From: G963663775 sp963664255
GTDB lineage: Bacteria; Bacillota; Clostridia; Oscillospirales; Butyricicoccaceae
Length of the DNA: 64,000 nucleotides
Direction of reading: 5' to 3'
Assembly: GCA_963664255.1 (NCBI GenBank)
Contig: OY760938.1
Coordinates: forward strand, 1,488,001 to 1,552,000
The notes below the pieces were generated by a model. That model saw only the letters and a list, made by a program, of their open reading frames with translations, was not told the origin of the DNA and searched no databases. Both the position numbers and the translations under genes were made by a program. The number at the start of each line of letters is the position of its first letter. The stretch's first letter is position 1. Below are positions 49,599-58,651 of the stretch, piece by piece.

Positions 49599-51095
49599 GT
49601 GAGCGAAGAATTTATTCTGGAAATGCATGATATCGTCAAAGAATTTCCCGGTGTGCGTGCACTGAAGGGCGTCCATTTAAAGGTGCGTCCTGGTACCGTA
49701 CATACGCTCATGGGAGAAAATGGTGCGGGCAAATCCACACTGATGAAATGTTTGATTGGTATCCAGAAGCCAACTTCCGGCACAATGACATTCAAAGGGG
49801 AAGAAATTTGCTTCCACAACACCCTCAGCGCGATGAATGCAGGCATTTCCATGATTCATCAGGAGCTTAGCCCTGTACCAGAGCGCAGTGTGTGCGAAAA
49901 TGTGTGGATGGGACGTGAACCGCGCCGCGGTATCGTAGTCGACCACAAAAAGATGAGAAAAGATACGTTAGAACTGTTTGCAAAGCTGAATTTGGACTTG
50001 GATCCAGATGAAAAGATGGGTAATCTGACCGTTGCAAAGATGCAGATGGTGGAAATTGCAAAGGCAGTTTCGTTTAATTCCTCCATCGTTATCATGGACG
50101 AGCCTACTTCTGCACTCACCGAAACTGAAGTAGAGCATTTGTTCAAAATCATTGCCGATTTGAAGGCAAAAAACGTAGCAATTATTTATATCTCACATAA
50201 AATGGACGAAATTTTCCGCATCAGTGATGATATTACCATTTATCGTGACGGTGAATTCATTGCCACTGAAAAAGCGGAAGCCTTAGATATTGACAAGGTG
50301 ATTACCTTGATGGTCGGTCGTGAAATGAGCGAAATGTTCCCCAAAATCGAGTGTCCGATTGGAGAAACCATCCTAAAGGTCGAAGGCTTGAGCTCGGGAC
50401 GCGCATTCCATGATGTATCCTTTGAGCTGCGCCGCGGCGAAATCCTTGGATTTGCAGGCTTGGTTGGTGCAGGACGTACCGAAGTGGTGGAAACCATTTT
50501 TGGAATGCGCCCTCGTACGGCCGGTAAAATTTATAAGGATGGACAAGAGCTGCAAATCAAAAGTCCTGAGGATGCGATTGCCAATAAAATTGCACTTTTG
50601 ACCGAAGACCGCCGCGGCAACGGCATTGTTGGACTGCTGAGTGTTGCGGAAAATGCAGTGCTGGCAAATCTGAAAAAGTATGGATTGCCGCTCAGGCATC
50701 ACAAAATCCGCGAGGATGCAGAAGAATATGTGCAAAAGCTGAATGTCAAAACCGCAAGCTTGGAAACGCCGATTGCAAATCTTTCCGGCGGCAATCAGCA
50801 AAAGGTATTGGTGGCACGTTGGCTGTTGACCAATCCAGATATTTTGATTGTGGATGAACCGACCCGTGGCATTGACGTGGGTGCAAAGGCAGAAATTCAC
50901 ACCCTAATCACCAAGCTGGCAGGCGAAGGCAAGGCAATCATTATGATTTCCTCCGAACTGCCCGAGGTCTTGGGCATGGCAGACCGTGTGCTGGTGATGC
51001 ATGAAGGACACATGACAGGCATGGTGGACCGCAAGGATGCAACATCTGAAATGATTATGAAATATGCAACCGGTGATGTGAACACCGCGAATTGA
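49599..51095 (+). CDS. Sugar/polyol ABC importer, double ATPase (RbsA type)
   Basis: A 498-residue protein with two nucleotide-binding domains. The first has an intact Walker A (GENGAGKSTLM) and MDEPTSALTE Walker B; the second has the degenerate P-loop typical of this family (GLVGAGRTEVVE), with LSGGNQQKVLVARW and VDEPTRGIDVG. It starts with GTG 49599 preceded by AGAGGTGA. It lies 175 bases after the binding protein and 25 before the permease. Confidence 0.94.
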   Translation: MSEEFILEMHDIVKEFPGVRALKGVHLKVRPGTVHTLMGENGAGKSTLMKCLIGIQKPTSGTMTFKGEEICFHNTLSAMNAGISMIHQELSPVPERSVCENVWMGREPRRGIVVDHKKMRKDTLELFAKLNLDLDPDEKMGNLTVAKMQMVEIAKAVSFNSSIVIMDEPTSALTETEVEHLFKIIADLKAKNVAIIYISHKMDEIFRISDDITIYRDGEFIATEKAEALDIDKVITLMVGREMSEMFPKIECPIGETILKVEGLSSGRAFHDVSFELRRGEILGFAGLVGAGRTEVVETIFGMRPRTAGKIYKDGQELQIKSPEDAIANKIALLTEDRRGNGIVGLLSVAENAVLANLKKYGLPLRHHKIREDAEEYVQKLNVKTASLETPIANLSGGNQQKVLVARWLLTNPDILIVDEPTRGIDVGAKAEIHTLITKLAGEGKAIIMISSELPEVLGMADRVLVMHEGHMTGMVDRKDATSEMIMKYATGDVNTAN

Positions 51096-51120
51096 AGGAT
51101 AGAAAGAGGGGAACTTTATC

Positions 51121-52125
51121 ATGGGAAACTCACTTGCAGGCAAGAAATCGTTTGATACCAAAAAATTTATCTCCCAGAATTCCATCTGGTTAGTATTGAT
51201 TTTGATGGTCATCTTAATGCAAATCGCACGACCGGCATTTTTGACCTCTAACAACCTGCGCACACTGTTGGAAGGCGAATCCATCAAGGGTGTGCTGGCA
51301 TTTGGCATCATGTGGACCATTTTGTCCAAGGGCATTGACTTGGGACCAGGCTCTATCGTATCCTTGGTGGCGGTTATCACCGCGTCCTTGGCGCAGCCGC
51401 TGGATGCAGCAAACAAGCTGTTTCCGGGCATGGCACCGCTGCCGGGCTGGGGTGCTGCTTTGGTTGGCATCGCTGTTGGCGCACTGATTGGTGCCATTGT
51501 AGGCTGCATCATTGCTTTCACCAAAATTCCACCGTTCATCGCGACCTTGGGTTCACAGCTGATTTGCCGTGCGTTGTCTAAAATCTATTCTTCGCATCCG
51601 GTATCCAACCTGAATGACGACTTCCGTATTTTTGCAAAAGGCAAAGTACTGGGTGTCATTCCTGCCATCGTCTTTATCTTCTTGATTTTCTTCGCAATTT
51701 CTGGATTTATGCTAACCCAAACCCGTTTTGGTAAGAACATTTATGCAATCGGCGGCAATGACCAAGCGGCACGCGTTGCCGGCATCAATGTCGAAAAGAA
51801 CCTGATTTTGGTGTACATTTGGAGTGCTGTTTGTGCAGCAGTCGGCGGCATCCTGCTCGCAGCACGTACCGGTTCTGCAGACCCGTCTACCTATGGCTTA
51901 AACTATGAACTCGATGCCATCGCAGCGGCAACCGTCGGCGGTACTTCTCACACGGGTGGTGTATGTCGTGTCAGTGGTGTGTTGGCCGGTATTTTGGTGC
52001 TTGGTGTCATCAATAACGGCTTGGTGCTTTTGAGCGTCGATGATAATATGACCAACGTCATCAAGGGCTTGATTATCGTGGGTGCTGTTATCATTGATAT
52101 GCGTAAAAACACCAGAAAAGTTTGA
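51121..52125 (+). CDS. Sugar/polyol ABC importer, permease (RbsC type)
   Basis: A 334-residue integral membrane protein with about eight to ten helices and the family blocks LSKGIDLGPGSIVSLVAVIT, IPPFIATLGSQLI-type (KIPPFIATLGSQLICRAL) and TVGGTSHTGGVCRVSGVLAG. It ends in the motif NNGLVLLSVDDNMTNVIKG. AAGAGGGG precedes ATG 51121. A terminator follows, closing the three-gene importer operon. Confidence 0.94.
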   Translation: MGNSLAGKKSFDTKKFISQNSIWLVLILMVILMQIARPAFLTSNNLRTLLEGESIKGVLAFGIMWTILSKGIDLGPGSIVSLVAVITASLAQPLDAANKLFPGMAPLPGWGAALVGIAVGALIGAIVGCIIAFTKIPPFIATLGSQLICRALSKIYSSHPVSNLNDDFRIFAKGKVLGVIPAIVFIFLIFFAISGFMLTQTRFGKNIYAIGGNDQAARVAGINVEKNLILVYIWSAVCAAVGGILLAARTGSADPSTYGLNYELDAIAAATVGGTSHTGGVCRVSGVLAGILVLGVINNGLVLLSVDDNMTNVIKGLIIVGAVIIDMRKNTRKV

Positions 52126-52161
52126 TTTTGTCCATATCTCATATTCTCTATTTTCCACTGA

Positions 52162-52194
52162 AAAGGGGTATGCTCTGTTTGAGCATACCCCTTT
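52162..52194 (+). terminator. Importer operon terminator
   Basis: Arms AAAGGGGTATGCTC (52162-52175) and GAGCATACCCCTTT (52181-52194) form a 14-bp stem with T-rich sequence after it, 37 bases past the permease stop. Confidence 0.88.
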
Positions 52195-52362
52195 CACTTT
52201 CCCAAAAGCAACTGCATATGAGCATACTAAAAATGTGCAAGCGCGGGCTTACTTTTGGAAGCAAACGGCAGGAAAAAACCATGATAAAGATAGCTGTACA
52301 AAAATTGCATGGATTTAGCAGGGAATTTGACCTGTTTTATGAAAATATCGGTGCATTTCCTG

Positions 52363-52391
52363 TTGAAAGAAGTCAAATTACGGTGTATACT
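52363..52391 (+). promoter_or_regulatory. Sigma-A promoter of the Fe-S pair
   Basis: TTGAAA (52363-52368), 17-base spacer, TATACT (52386-52391), about 85 bases before the ATPase start. Between the importer terminator and this promoter (52195-52362) I see nothing coding. A small frame from ATG 52281 overlaps the promoter and was not accepted. Confidence 0.65.
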
Positions 52392-52476
52392 AAACTCAAG
52401 TTATATATGAAAGCAGTAATCTGCGGAGCAGTAGGCTCGGGGATTATAGAGCGTGCAATATTTTGGGAGAAACATT

Positions 52477-53205
52477 ATGCTGACGATTGAAAACCTCAGT
52501 TGGAATGCACCCACGGGTGAAGCCATTGTCAAGGGCATCAACTTGACCATTCCGGACAACAAGCTGATTGCAATAACCGGACCCAATGGTGGCGGTAAAA
52601 CCACGCTGGCCAAGCTGATTGCAGGGCTGGAGCAGCCAAGTGGCGGCAAGCTATATTTAGACGGCGAAGATATTACGGATTGCAGTATAACAGAACGCGC
52701 GAAGCGCGGCATGAGCTTTGCATTTCAGCAGCCGGTGCGCTTCAAAGGCATTACCGTGCGAGAACTGCTCTCGATTGCCTCAACACAGCCGCTTTCTGAT
52801 TGTGAATGTGGCAATTTGCTCAGTCAAGTGGGGCTTTGTGCCTGTGATTATTTGGAGCGCGAAATCAATGCGAGCCTATCTGGCGGAGAAATGAAGCGCA
52901 TTGAAATTGCATCTGTGCTGGCGCGGCATTCTCGCGTGTCGGTATTTGACGAGCCAGAAGCAGGCATTGACTTGTGGAGCTTTAACAATTTGATTGAAGT
53001 ATTCAAGGGGCTGCAGGGCGGTCTGAATGGGTCGCTGGTGGTCATTTCCCATCAAGAGCGCATTCTCTCCATTGCTGATGAAATCATCGTGCTAAAAGAC
53101 GGTGTTGTGGAATGTTGCGGCGGCAGTGAGCTTCTCCCGCAGCTGTTGGAGATGGACTCTGGCTGCAAAAACTGTCCGATGGGGAAAGAGGTTATCAACG
53201 CATGA
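52477..53205 (+). CDS. SufC-like ABC ATPase (SmsC type)
   Basis: A 242-residue soluble ABC ATPase for Fe-S cluster assembly. Walker A is GPNGGGKTTL, signature SLSGGEMKRIEIA and Walker B VSVFDEPEAGID; the order is SufC-like. An unusual C-terminal CKNCPMG pair of cysteines is present. It overlaps the SufB/D-like gene by four bases. In a standard suf operon sufC is with sufB, sufD, sufS and sufU; here only two genes are found, matching the minimal SMS pair described in archaea and some anaerobic bacteria. Confidence 0.85.
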   Translation: MLTIENLSWNAPTGEAIVKGINLTIPDNKLIAITGPNGGGKTTLAKLIAGLEQPSGGKLYLDGEDITDCSITERAKRGMSFAFQQPVRFKGITVRELLSIASTQPLSDCECGNLLSQVGLCACDYLEREINASLSGGEMKRIEIASVLARHSRVSVFDEPEAGIDLWSFNNLIEVFKGLQGGLNGSLVVISHQERILSIADEIIVLKDGVVECCGGSELLPQLLEMDSGCKNCPMGKEVINA

Positions 53206-54128
53206 ATGAAATTACCAAAGAGCTGCTTCGCTTGGTTGCAGATATTCAAGAGGGCGACAAAATACAGGGCGCTTATAACATCCGTGAGGATTGTAGCAGC
53301 GTGGCACGTGCTTCTACAAAAAACATCCAAATTCTTTCCAAAGAAGATGCACCGGGCATTGAGATTCGCGTGGCGCCTGGCACAGTAAAAGAAGTGGCAT
53401 ACATTCCCGCCTGTGTGACGCACGAAAATGTGGATGACTTGGTATACAATGATTTTTATATCGGTGAAGGCGCGGATGTCAAGGTGGTTGCAGGCTGCGG
53501 CATTCATACCACAACGGGAGAGCCTGCGCGGCACAATGGTATCCATCGCTTTTTTCTGTCCAAAAATTCGCACGTATTATATCAAGAAAAGCATATTGGC
53601 ATTGGCAGCAGTGCCGGCAATCGTGCCATTAATCCGGTGACAGAAATTTTTCTGGAGGAAGGCGCGGTGCTGGAGATGGAAACCTCTCAGCTCAGCGGCG
53701 TTGACAGCACCGACCGCAAGACAACCGCAACCCTCGGTGCAGGGTCATCGTTGATTGTACACGAGCACCTGCTGACAGAAGGTGAGCAGACGGCAAAAAC
53801 CGCGTTTACGGTGGAGATTCAGGGAGATGATGCCAGCGTAGATTTGATTTCCCGTTCGGTTGCCAAGGGAAATTCCAAGCAAGAGTATTTCTCCAATCTG
53901 GTGGGCAATGCCCGCTGCACAGGACATTCTGAATGCGATGCAATCCTTTCCGAAAATGGAAAGGTCAGTGCAGCGCCGTCCTTGTCGGCGTTTCACCCCG
54001 ATGCCTCGCTGATTCACGAGGCGGCAATCGGCAAAATTGCGGGAGAACAGCTACTGAAGCTGCAAACCTTAGGGCTGACCGTGGAAGAAGCAGAAGCACG
54101 GATTATTGCAGGATTTCTGAAGAATTAG
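53202..54128 (+). CDS. SufB/SufD-like scaffold protein (SmsB type)
   Basis: A 308-residue protein with the SufB/SufD beta-helix core. It is shorter than E. coli SufB (about 495 residues) and fits the shorter SmsB type. The C-terminal block resembles the family interaction region (HEAAIGKIAGEQLLKLQTLG, then EAEARIIAGFL). Candidate ligands include Cys and His in NARCTGHSECD and SAFHPDASLIHEA. It is translationally coupled to the ATPase gene upstream, so they should form a complex. Confidence 0.85.
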   Translation: MNEITKELLRLVADIQEGDKIQGAYNIREDCSSVARASTKNIQILSKEDAPGIEIRVAPGTVKEVAYIPACVTHENVDDLVYNDFYIGEGADVKVVAGCGIHTTTGEPARHNGIHRFFLSKNSHVLYQEKHIGIGSSAGNRAINPVTEIFLEEGAVLEMETSQLSGVDSTDRKTTATLGAGSSLIVHEHLLTEGEQTAKTAFTVEIQGDDASVDLISRSVAKGNSKQEYFSNLVGNARCTGHSECDAILSENGKVSAAPSLSAFHPDASLIHEAAIGKIAGEQLLKLQTLGLTVEEAEARIIAGFLKN

Positions 54129-54232
54129 CAACAATACGCTCAAATATACGCGCTCAAACCTGTTGGTCGATGCCATGTGGCTGCACACGCCTGTGCACAG
54201 TGGCATAGACTGTGGGTAGGAGGGATGTTTTC

Positions 54233-54538
54233 ATGAGTGTTTGGCTGGAATGCCTGATTGGAATGCTGGCGGCGATTGGTCTGATTTGCATTTTGAAAGC
54301 CCTGTATGATGCCCTGTTTGGGGGGTATCTGCGAAGCTGTGCCTATGCAGAGTTGTTTTTATATGGCAGTGGTACAGATGCGGACACGGCGCAGTGGATT
54401 TTGGCCGCGGAGCAGGTGCGTAAACTGTATTTCCCAAATCTGCACATCATTTTTGCGGAAAATGGAGAGGCAGATACGCAAGCCTATAATATCGCACAGA
54501 CGCTTTGTGAGCGTTATCAAGTGGAATATATCGAATGA
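54233..54538 (+). CDS. Small membrane protein of unknown function
   Basis: A 101-residue protein with an N-terminal membrane helix (CLIGMLAAIGLICILKALYD) and a soluble C-terminal part of alpha/beta pattern. ATG 54233 has TAGGAGGGA just upstream. Its stop overlaps the recD2 start, suggesting co-translation. I do not recognise a family. Confidence 0.7.
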   Translation: MSVWLECLIGMLAAIGLICILKALYDALFGGYLRSCAYAELFLYGSGTDADTAQWILAAEQVRKLYFPNLHIIFAENGEADTQAYNIAQTLCERYQVEYIE

Positions 54539-56799
54539 AATGGTGGATACCCATGCAAGAATTGCAGGAACAAGAACATTTGAGCATATGCGGCACAGTA
54601 GAGCAGGTTGTATTTCACAATGAAAGCAATGGCTATGCTGTGCTGCGCTTGCTGACGGAAACGGGGGAAGAACTCACTGCGACCGGCTGCATTCCGAATG
54701 TCGCACCCGGCGAGGAAGTGCGTATGCTGGGGCACTGGACCACCCACCCCAGTTATGGGGAGCAGTTTGCCGCAGATACCTTCGAACGCAGCTTGCCCAG
54801 CACCTCCCGCGGCATTGAAAGCTATCTGGCATCCGGTTTGATTCGTGGCATTGGCCCCAAGCTTGCCAAACGGATTGCAGATGCCTTTGGAGAAGAAGCG
54901 TTCCATATTTTAGAACACGAGCCGGAACGGCTGACCGAGATTCGCGGCATTACCCCGCAGCGTGCGAGGGAAATCGGAAATAGGTTTTGTCAGCAAAGCG
55001 AAATGCGGCTGCTGATGGATTTCCTGACCGAAAATGGTTTGCCACTGTCTTTGACACCGGCGCTATATAAACGCAACGGTGCCGATGCGGTAGATGCATT
55101 GATGGAGAATCCCTATCTTTTGTGCAATGAAGAGTATGCGGTGGATTTTCAACTGGCGGATAAGCTGGCTGCGAATCTAGGGCTTTCTGAAAGTGAGCCA
55201 TCTCGCGTTGATGCCGGCATTTTATACACATTGACCTTCAATCTGAATAATGGACATACGTTTATCCCGGTGGAAAAGCTGATTTATGCAACGTGCCGCT
55301 TGCTGTCCGATGTTGTTGACATCGAAAAGGATTTGGTAGAAGAGGGCATCACGCGATTGCAGCAAAGAGGCATTTTGGTGCAGGAATATATTTGCAAGCA
55401 AGAGGCGGTCTATTTGCGCCCAATGCACGAAGCAGAAACCTATTTGGCAGAGAGCTTGCGGCAAATGGCAAAGCACCAATATACCTTTGCGTTCGATATG
55501 GATGAATTGCTCGCCTCGCTCGTGCAGGATGAAAATTTGGTGTATGCACCATTGCAGCAGGAAGCCATTGCGGCGGCGGCGAAGCATGGCGTTGTCATCT
55601 TGACAGGTGGACCGGGTACGGGTAAAACGACCACCGTGCGTGGGATGCTGCGTGTTTTTGAGGCATTGGGGCTACAGGTGCAGCTTGCCGCACCAACTGG
55701 ACGCGCCGCAAAGCGCTTGAGTGAACTGTGTGGCATGGAGGCGAGCACCATTCACCGTCTGCTGGAGGCGGGCTATGGTGCAGGCGGGAAGCTGGCGTTC
55801 CAAAGGGGCACATCCAATCCGTTGGAGTGTGATGTGGTGATTTTGGACGAGGTTTCCATGGTAGACATTCGGCTGATGCAGGCAATGGTAGAAGCACTGC
55901 CGTTGGGGACACGCTTGGTGTTGGTGGGAGATGCAGATCAGCTGCCGCCGGTGGGGCCTGGAAACTTTTTGCGAGATTTGCTGAATTCTGGACAGATTCC
56001 AACCACCCACTTGACCGAAATTTTCAGACAAGCGCAAAAAAGTGACATTGTCATGAATGCACACGCCATCAACCAAGGCAAAATGCCGCAGTCCTCGGGC
56101 AAAGATGGTGATTTCTTTTTGATTAAAAAGGGCAATCCGGAAGAGGTGCTGGAGTTGGTGACCTCGCTATGCCGCGACCGATTGCCGAATTACTATGGCT
56201 TTCAGTCCGCACAAATTCAGGTGCTGTCCCCCTCAAAGCGGCATGGAGCAGGTACCCATGCGCTCAATCGTGTGCTACAAACGGCACTGAATCCGCAATC
56301 GGCGGGCAGAGCGGAAACCCGCTTTGGAGAAACCGTCTTTCGGGTGGGGGACCGCGTGATGCAGATTCGCAACAATTATGACATATTGTGGGAAACGCAG
56401 GATGGCGAAGCCGGCATGGGGATGTTCAATGGCGACATTGGAGAAATCGCGCAAATTTTTCCGCAGCAGGAATGTCTGGTGGTTGCATTTGATGGGAAAA
56501 TAGCGACCTATACGTTTGATATGCTGGGCGAATTGGAGCTTGCCTATGCCATGACGGTGCACAAGGCGCAGGGCAGTGAGTTTGACGCCGTTGTGCTGGT
56601 GTTGGCGGCGGGCATTTCCAAGCGTCTGCTGACGCGCAACATCCTATATACTGCCATCACACGTGCACGCAAGCTGCTTGTCATTGTGGGCACGAACGAA
56701 GTGATTGCACACATGGTGGATACGAAGAGCAAAGGGCGGCGATATAGTGCACTGCGGGTGCGGTTGGCATCGACAGAGGAACTCCAATGCGAATCCTAA
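54535..56799 (+). CDS. recD2: RecD2-type DNA helicase
   Basis: A 754-residue superfamily 1 helicase of the RecD2 (RecD/TraA) type, involved in DNA repair in bacteria lacking RecBC. N-terminal OB-like and HhH domains (GLIRGIGPKLAKRIADAFG) are followed by Walker A GGPGTGKTTTVRG near residue 360, Walker B ILDEVSMVD, GDADQLPPVGPG and a C-terminal motif VHKAQGSEFD. Starts at ATG 54535 (overlapping the previous stop) or ATG 54553 (GGTGG upstream). The 3' end overlaps comF. Confidence 0.95.
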   Translation: MKWWIPMQELQEQEHLSICGTVEQVVFHNESNGYAVLRLLTETGEELTATGCIPNVAPGEEVRMLGHWTTHPSYGEQFAADTFERSLPSTSRGIESYLASGLIRGIGPKLAKRIADAFGEEAFHILEHEPERLTEIRGITPQRAREIGNRFCQQSEMRLLMDFLTENGLPLSLTPALYKRNGADAVDALMENPYLLCNEEYAVDFQLADKLAANLGLSESEPSRVDAGILYTLTFNLNNGHTFIPVEKLIYATCRLLSDVVDIEKDLVEEGITRLQQRGILVQEYICKQEAVYLRPMHEAETYLAESLRQMAKHQYTFAFDMDELLASLVQDENLVYAPLQQEAIAAAAKHGVVILTGGPGTGKTTTVRGMLRVFEALGLQVQLAAPTGRAAKRLSELCGMEASTIHRLLEAGYGAGGKLAFQRGTSNPLECDVVILDEVSMVDIRLMQAMVEALPLGTRLVLVGDADQLPPVGPGNFLRDLLNSGQIPTTHLTEIFRQAQKSDIVMNAHAINQGKMPQSSGKDGDFFLIKKGNPEEVLELVTSLCRDRLPNYYGFQSAQIQVLSPSKRHGAGTHALNRVLQTALNPQSAGRAETRFGETVFRVGDRVMQIRNNYDILWETQDGEAGMGMFNGDIGEIAQIFPQQECLVVAFDGKIATYTFDMLGELELAYAMTVHKAQGSEFDAVVLVLAAGISKRLLTRNILYTAITRARKLLVIVGTNEVIAHMVDTKSKGRRYSALRVRLASTEELQCES

Positions 56800-57449
56800 C
56801 GGCACTGTTGTTTCCGCCGCGCTGCATCTTTTGCCACTGCTTTTTGGCGGTGGCAACGCAAGAAATGCTGTGTGCGCAGTGCGCGGCAGGGTTGACAGCG
56901 TATCGGTGGGCGCAGCCGTTTTCCTTGCCGTACACCGATGGCTGTGATGCGGCGTTTCAGTACCGCGGCGCGGTGCGGGATGTTATTCACCGCTATAAAT
57001 ATCGGCATGCAAAGCACTATGCAGCATGGTTTTCGGAGCAGTTGCAAGCCGTGCTTGCAGAGCATCTGCAGGTGTGGCGGCCGGACTGCATCACCTATGT
57101 GCCATCCGGTTTTTTGCGGTATCATGTGCGAGGATATAACCAAAGTGCGCTGATTGCGCACCGCTTGGCAAAGCGCTTTGCGTTGCCGTGCAAACCCCTG
57201 CTGCGCAAGCGGTTTTGGGTGGGGCATCAGGTCGGCAGAACCTCAGAGGAGCGGCAGACAGCTGCGCGGCAAGCCTTTTATCCGCGCAGAAATCTGCAAA
57301 TGCAGGGCAAACGCATCCTTTTGATTGACGATGTGATTACAACCGGTGCGACAGTGTCGGCGTGCAGCCAAGCACTGCGGCAAACAGGGTGCGAACGGAT
57401 ATTCGTACTGTCGATTGCCAGGGCGCAGGCAGGCGGTTCAAGACGATAA
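56787..57449 (+). CDS. comF: ComF-family phosphoribosyltransferase-fold protein
   Basis: A 220-residue protein with an N-terminal zinc finger (C13-x2-C16 in RCIFCHC and CAQC later) and a C-terminal phosphoribosyltransferase motif ILLIDDVITTGATVSA. ComF proteins act in DNA uptake or replication restart in Firmicutes. Start ATG 56787 overlaps the recD2 stop by 13 bases. No other com genes are nearby. Confidence 0.88.
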   Translation: MRILTALLFPPRCIFCHCFLAVATQEMLCAQCAAGLTAYRWAQPFSLPYTDGCDAAFQYRGAVRDVIHRYKYRHAKHYAAWFSEQLQAVLAEHLQVWRPDCITYVPSGFLRYHVRGYNQSALIAHRLAKRFALPCKPLLRKRFWVGHQVGRTSEERQTAARQAFYPRRNLQMQGKRILLIDDVITTGATVSACSQALRQTGCERIFVLSIARAQAGGSRR

Positions 57450-57486
57450 AAAAGTTTCCTATTTGCGAAAATTCACAATCAGATAC

Positions 57487-57514
57487 TTGCAAAAATAAAT
57501 AAATCAGATATAAT
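57487..57514 (+). promoter_or_regulatory. Sigma-A promoter of the mreB-like gene
   Basis: TTGCAA (57487-57492), 16-base spacer and TATAAT (57509-57514). It lies about 97 bases upstream of the ATG. Confidence 0.65.
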
Positions 57515-57610
57515 AAATAATAGTATGCTTTGACTGGCACTTTTCTCTGCATTGTCAAATTTAAGCAGAACAACAGATTTTTTGATTGATTGTATATAGG
57601 GGTGGCTACT

Positions 57611-58639
57611 ATGTTTTTCTCGAGCGATATTGGAATCGATTTGGGCACGGCGTCCGTGCTGGTTTATGTCAAAGGAAAGGGCATCGTGCTCAATGAGCCT
57701 TCTGTCGTCGCAGTGGACAAACAGTCGGGCAAGATTTTGAAGGTTGGTGCAGATGCACAGCGGATGCTTGGTCGAACCCCTGGCAATATTGTTGCAATCC
57801 GTCCGCTGCGTGAGGGCGTTATTTCCGACTATGAAATGACCGAACGCATGATTAAGGAATTCATTCGCAAAGTCCTTGGATTTCGCTTGTTTAAGCCGAA
57901 TATTGTCATGTGCGTGCCGTCCATTATCACAGAGGTGGAAGAACGCGCGGTCATTGATGCCGGCACACAGGCGGGTGCGAAGCGGGTCTTTTTAATTGAA
58001 GAACCGGTTGCGGCAGCGATTGGCGCGGGCATTGAAATCGAAAAGCCGAACGGCAATATGATTGTGGACATCGGCGGCGGCACCACAGACGTGGCTGTCA
58101 TTTCTCTGGGCGGCATTGTAGAATCCACCTCCATCAAAATTGCAGGTGATAAGTTTGATGAAGCGATTGTGAAATACATTCGCCGTAAGCATAATGTGCT
58201 GATTGGTGAACGCACTGCCGAAGAAATTAAAAAGCAAATTGGCTGTGTATATCCGCGTCCAGAAGAGGCTTCTATGGAAATCAAGGGTCGCTGCCTGATG
58301 ACAGGTCTGCCGCGCGTCTTTACCGTCACTTCTGAGGAAGTGCTGGATGCTTTTGAAGAAGTGACCACGCGTATTGTGGAAGCCATTCACTATGTATTGG
58401 AACGTACCCCACCGGAACTGGTCGGTGACGTATCTGCGAATGGTATTGTGATGACCGGTGGCGGTGCGATGGTTTGGGGCTTTGACAAGCTTGTTGCAGC
58501 AAAGACCGGCATCCCCACCCGTGTGGCAAAGGATGCAGTTTCCTGCGTGGCATATGGCACAGGGCACTGTCTGGACAATCTGACCATCATGCAGGATGGC
58601 ACGATTAACCTTTCTCGTCGCCGTCAGATGATGAACTGA
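57611..58639 (+). CDS. MreB/Mbl rod-shape actin homologue
   Basis: A 342-residue bacterial actin that guides lateral cell-wall synthesis. ATP-binding motifs are visible: DIGIDLGTASVLVYVKGKG (phosphate 1), IVDIGGGTTDVAVISLGG (phosphate 2) and VMTGGGAMVWGFD (adenosine). The usual MreB insert EEVEERAVIDAGTQAGAKRV-type helix is present. ATG 57611 has AGGGGTGG upstream. It stands alone without mreC/mreD, more like Mbl or MreBH loci. Confidence 0.93.
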   Translation: MFFSSDIGIDLGTASVLVYVKGKGIVLNEPSVVAVDKQSGKILKVGADAQRMLGRTPGNIVAIRPLREGVISDYEMTERMIKEFIRKVLGFRLFKPNIVMCVPSIITEVEERAVIDAGTQAGAKRVFLIEEPVAAAIGAGIEIEKPNGNMIVDIGGGTTDVAVISLGGIVESTSIKIAGDKFDEAIVKYIRRKHNVLIGERTAEEIKKQIGCVYPRPEEASMEIKGRCLMTGLPRVFTVTSEEVLDAFEEVTTRIVEAIHYVLERTPPELVGDVSANGIVMTGGGAMVWGFDKLVAAKTGIPTRVAKDAVSCVAYGTGHCLDNLTIMQDGTINLSRRRQMMN

Positions 58640-58651
58640 TTGACGGAATCG

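Noticed and set aside
48365..52125. A ribose importer (rbsACB)
   Set aside because: The family fits, but no rbsK or rbsD is near, and the inositol genes and shared regulator favour inositol or a related polyol. Substrate is left open.
52281..52490. A 69-codon open frame before the Fe-S pair
   Set aside because: It contains the likely sigma-A promoter of the Fe-S pair, overlaps the ATPase start and matches nothing known.
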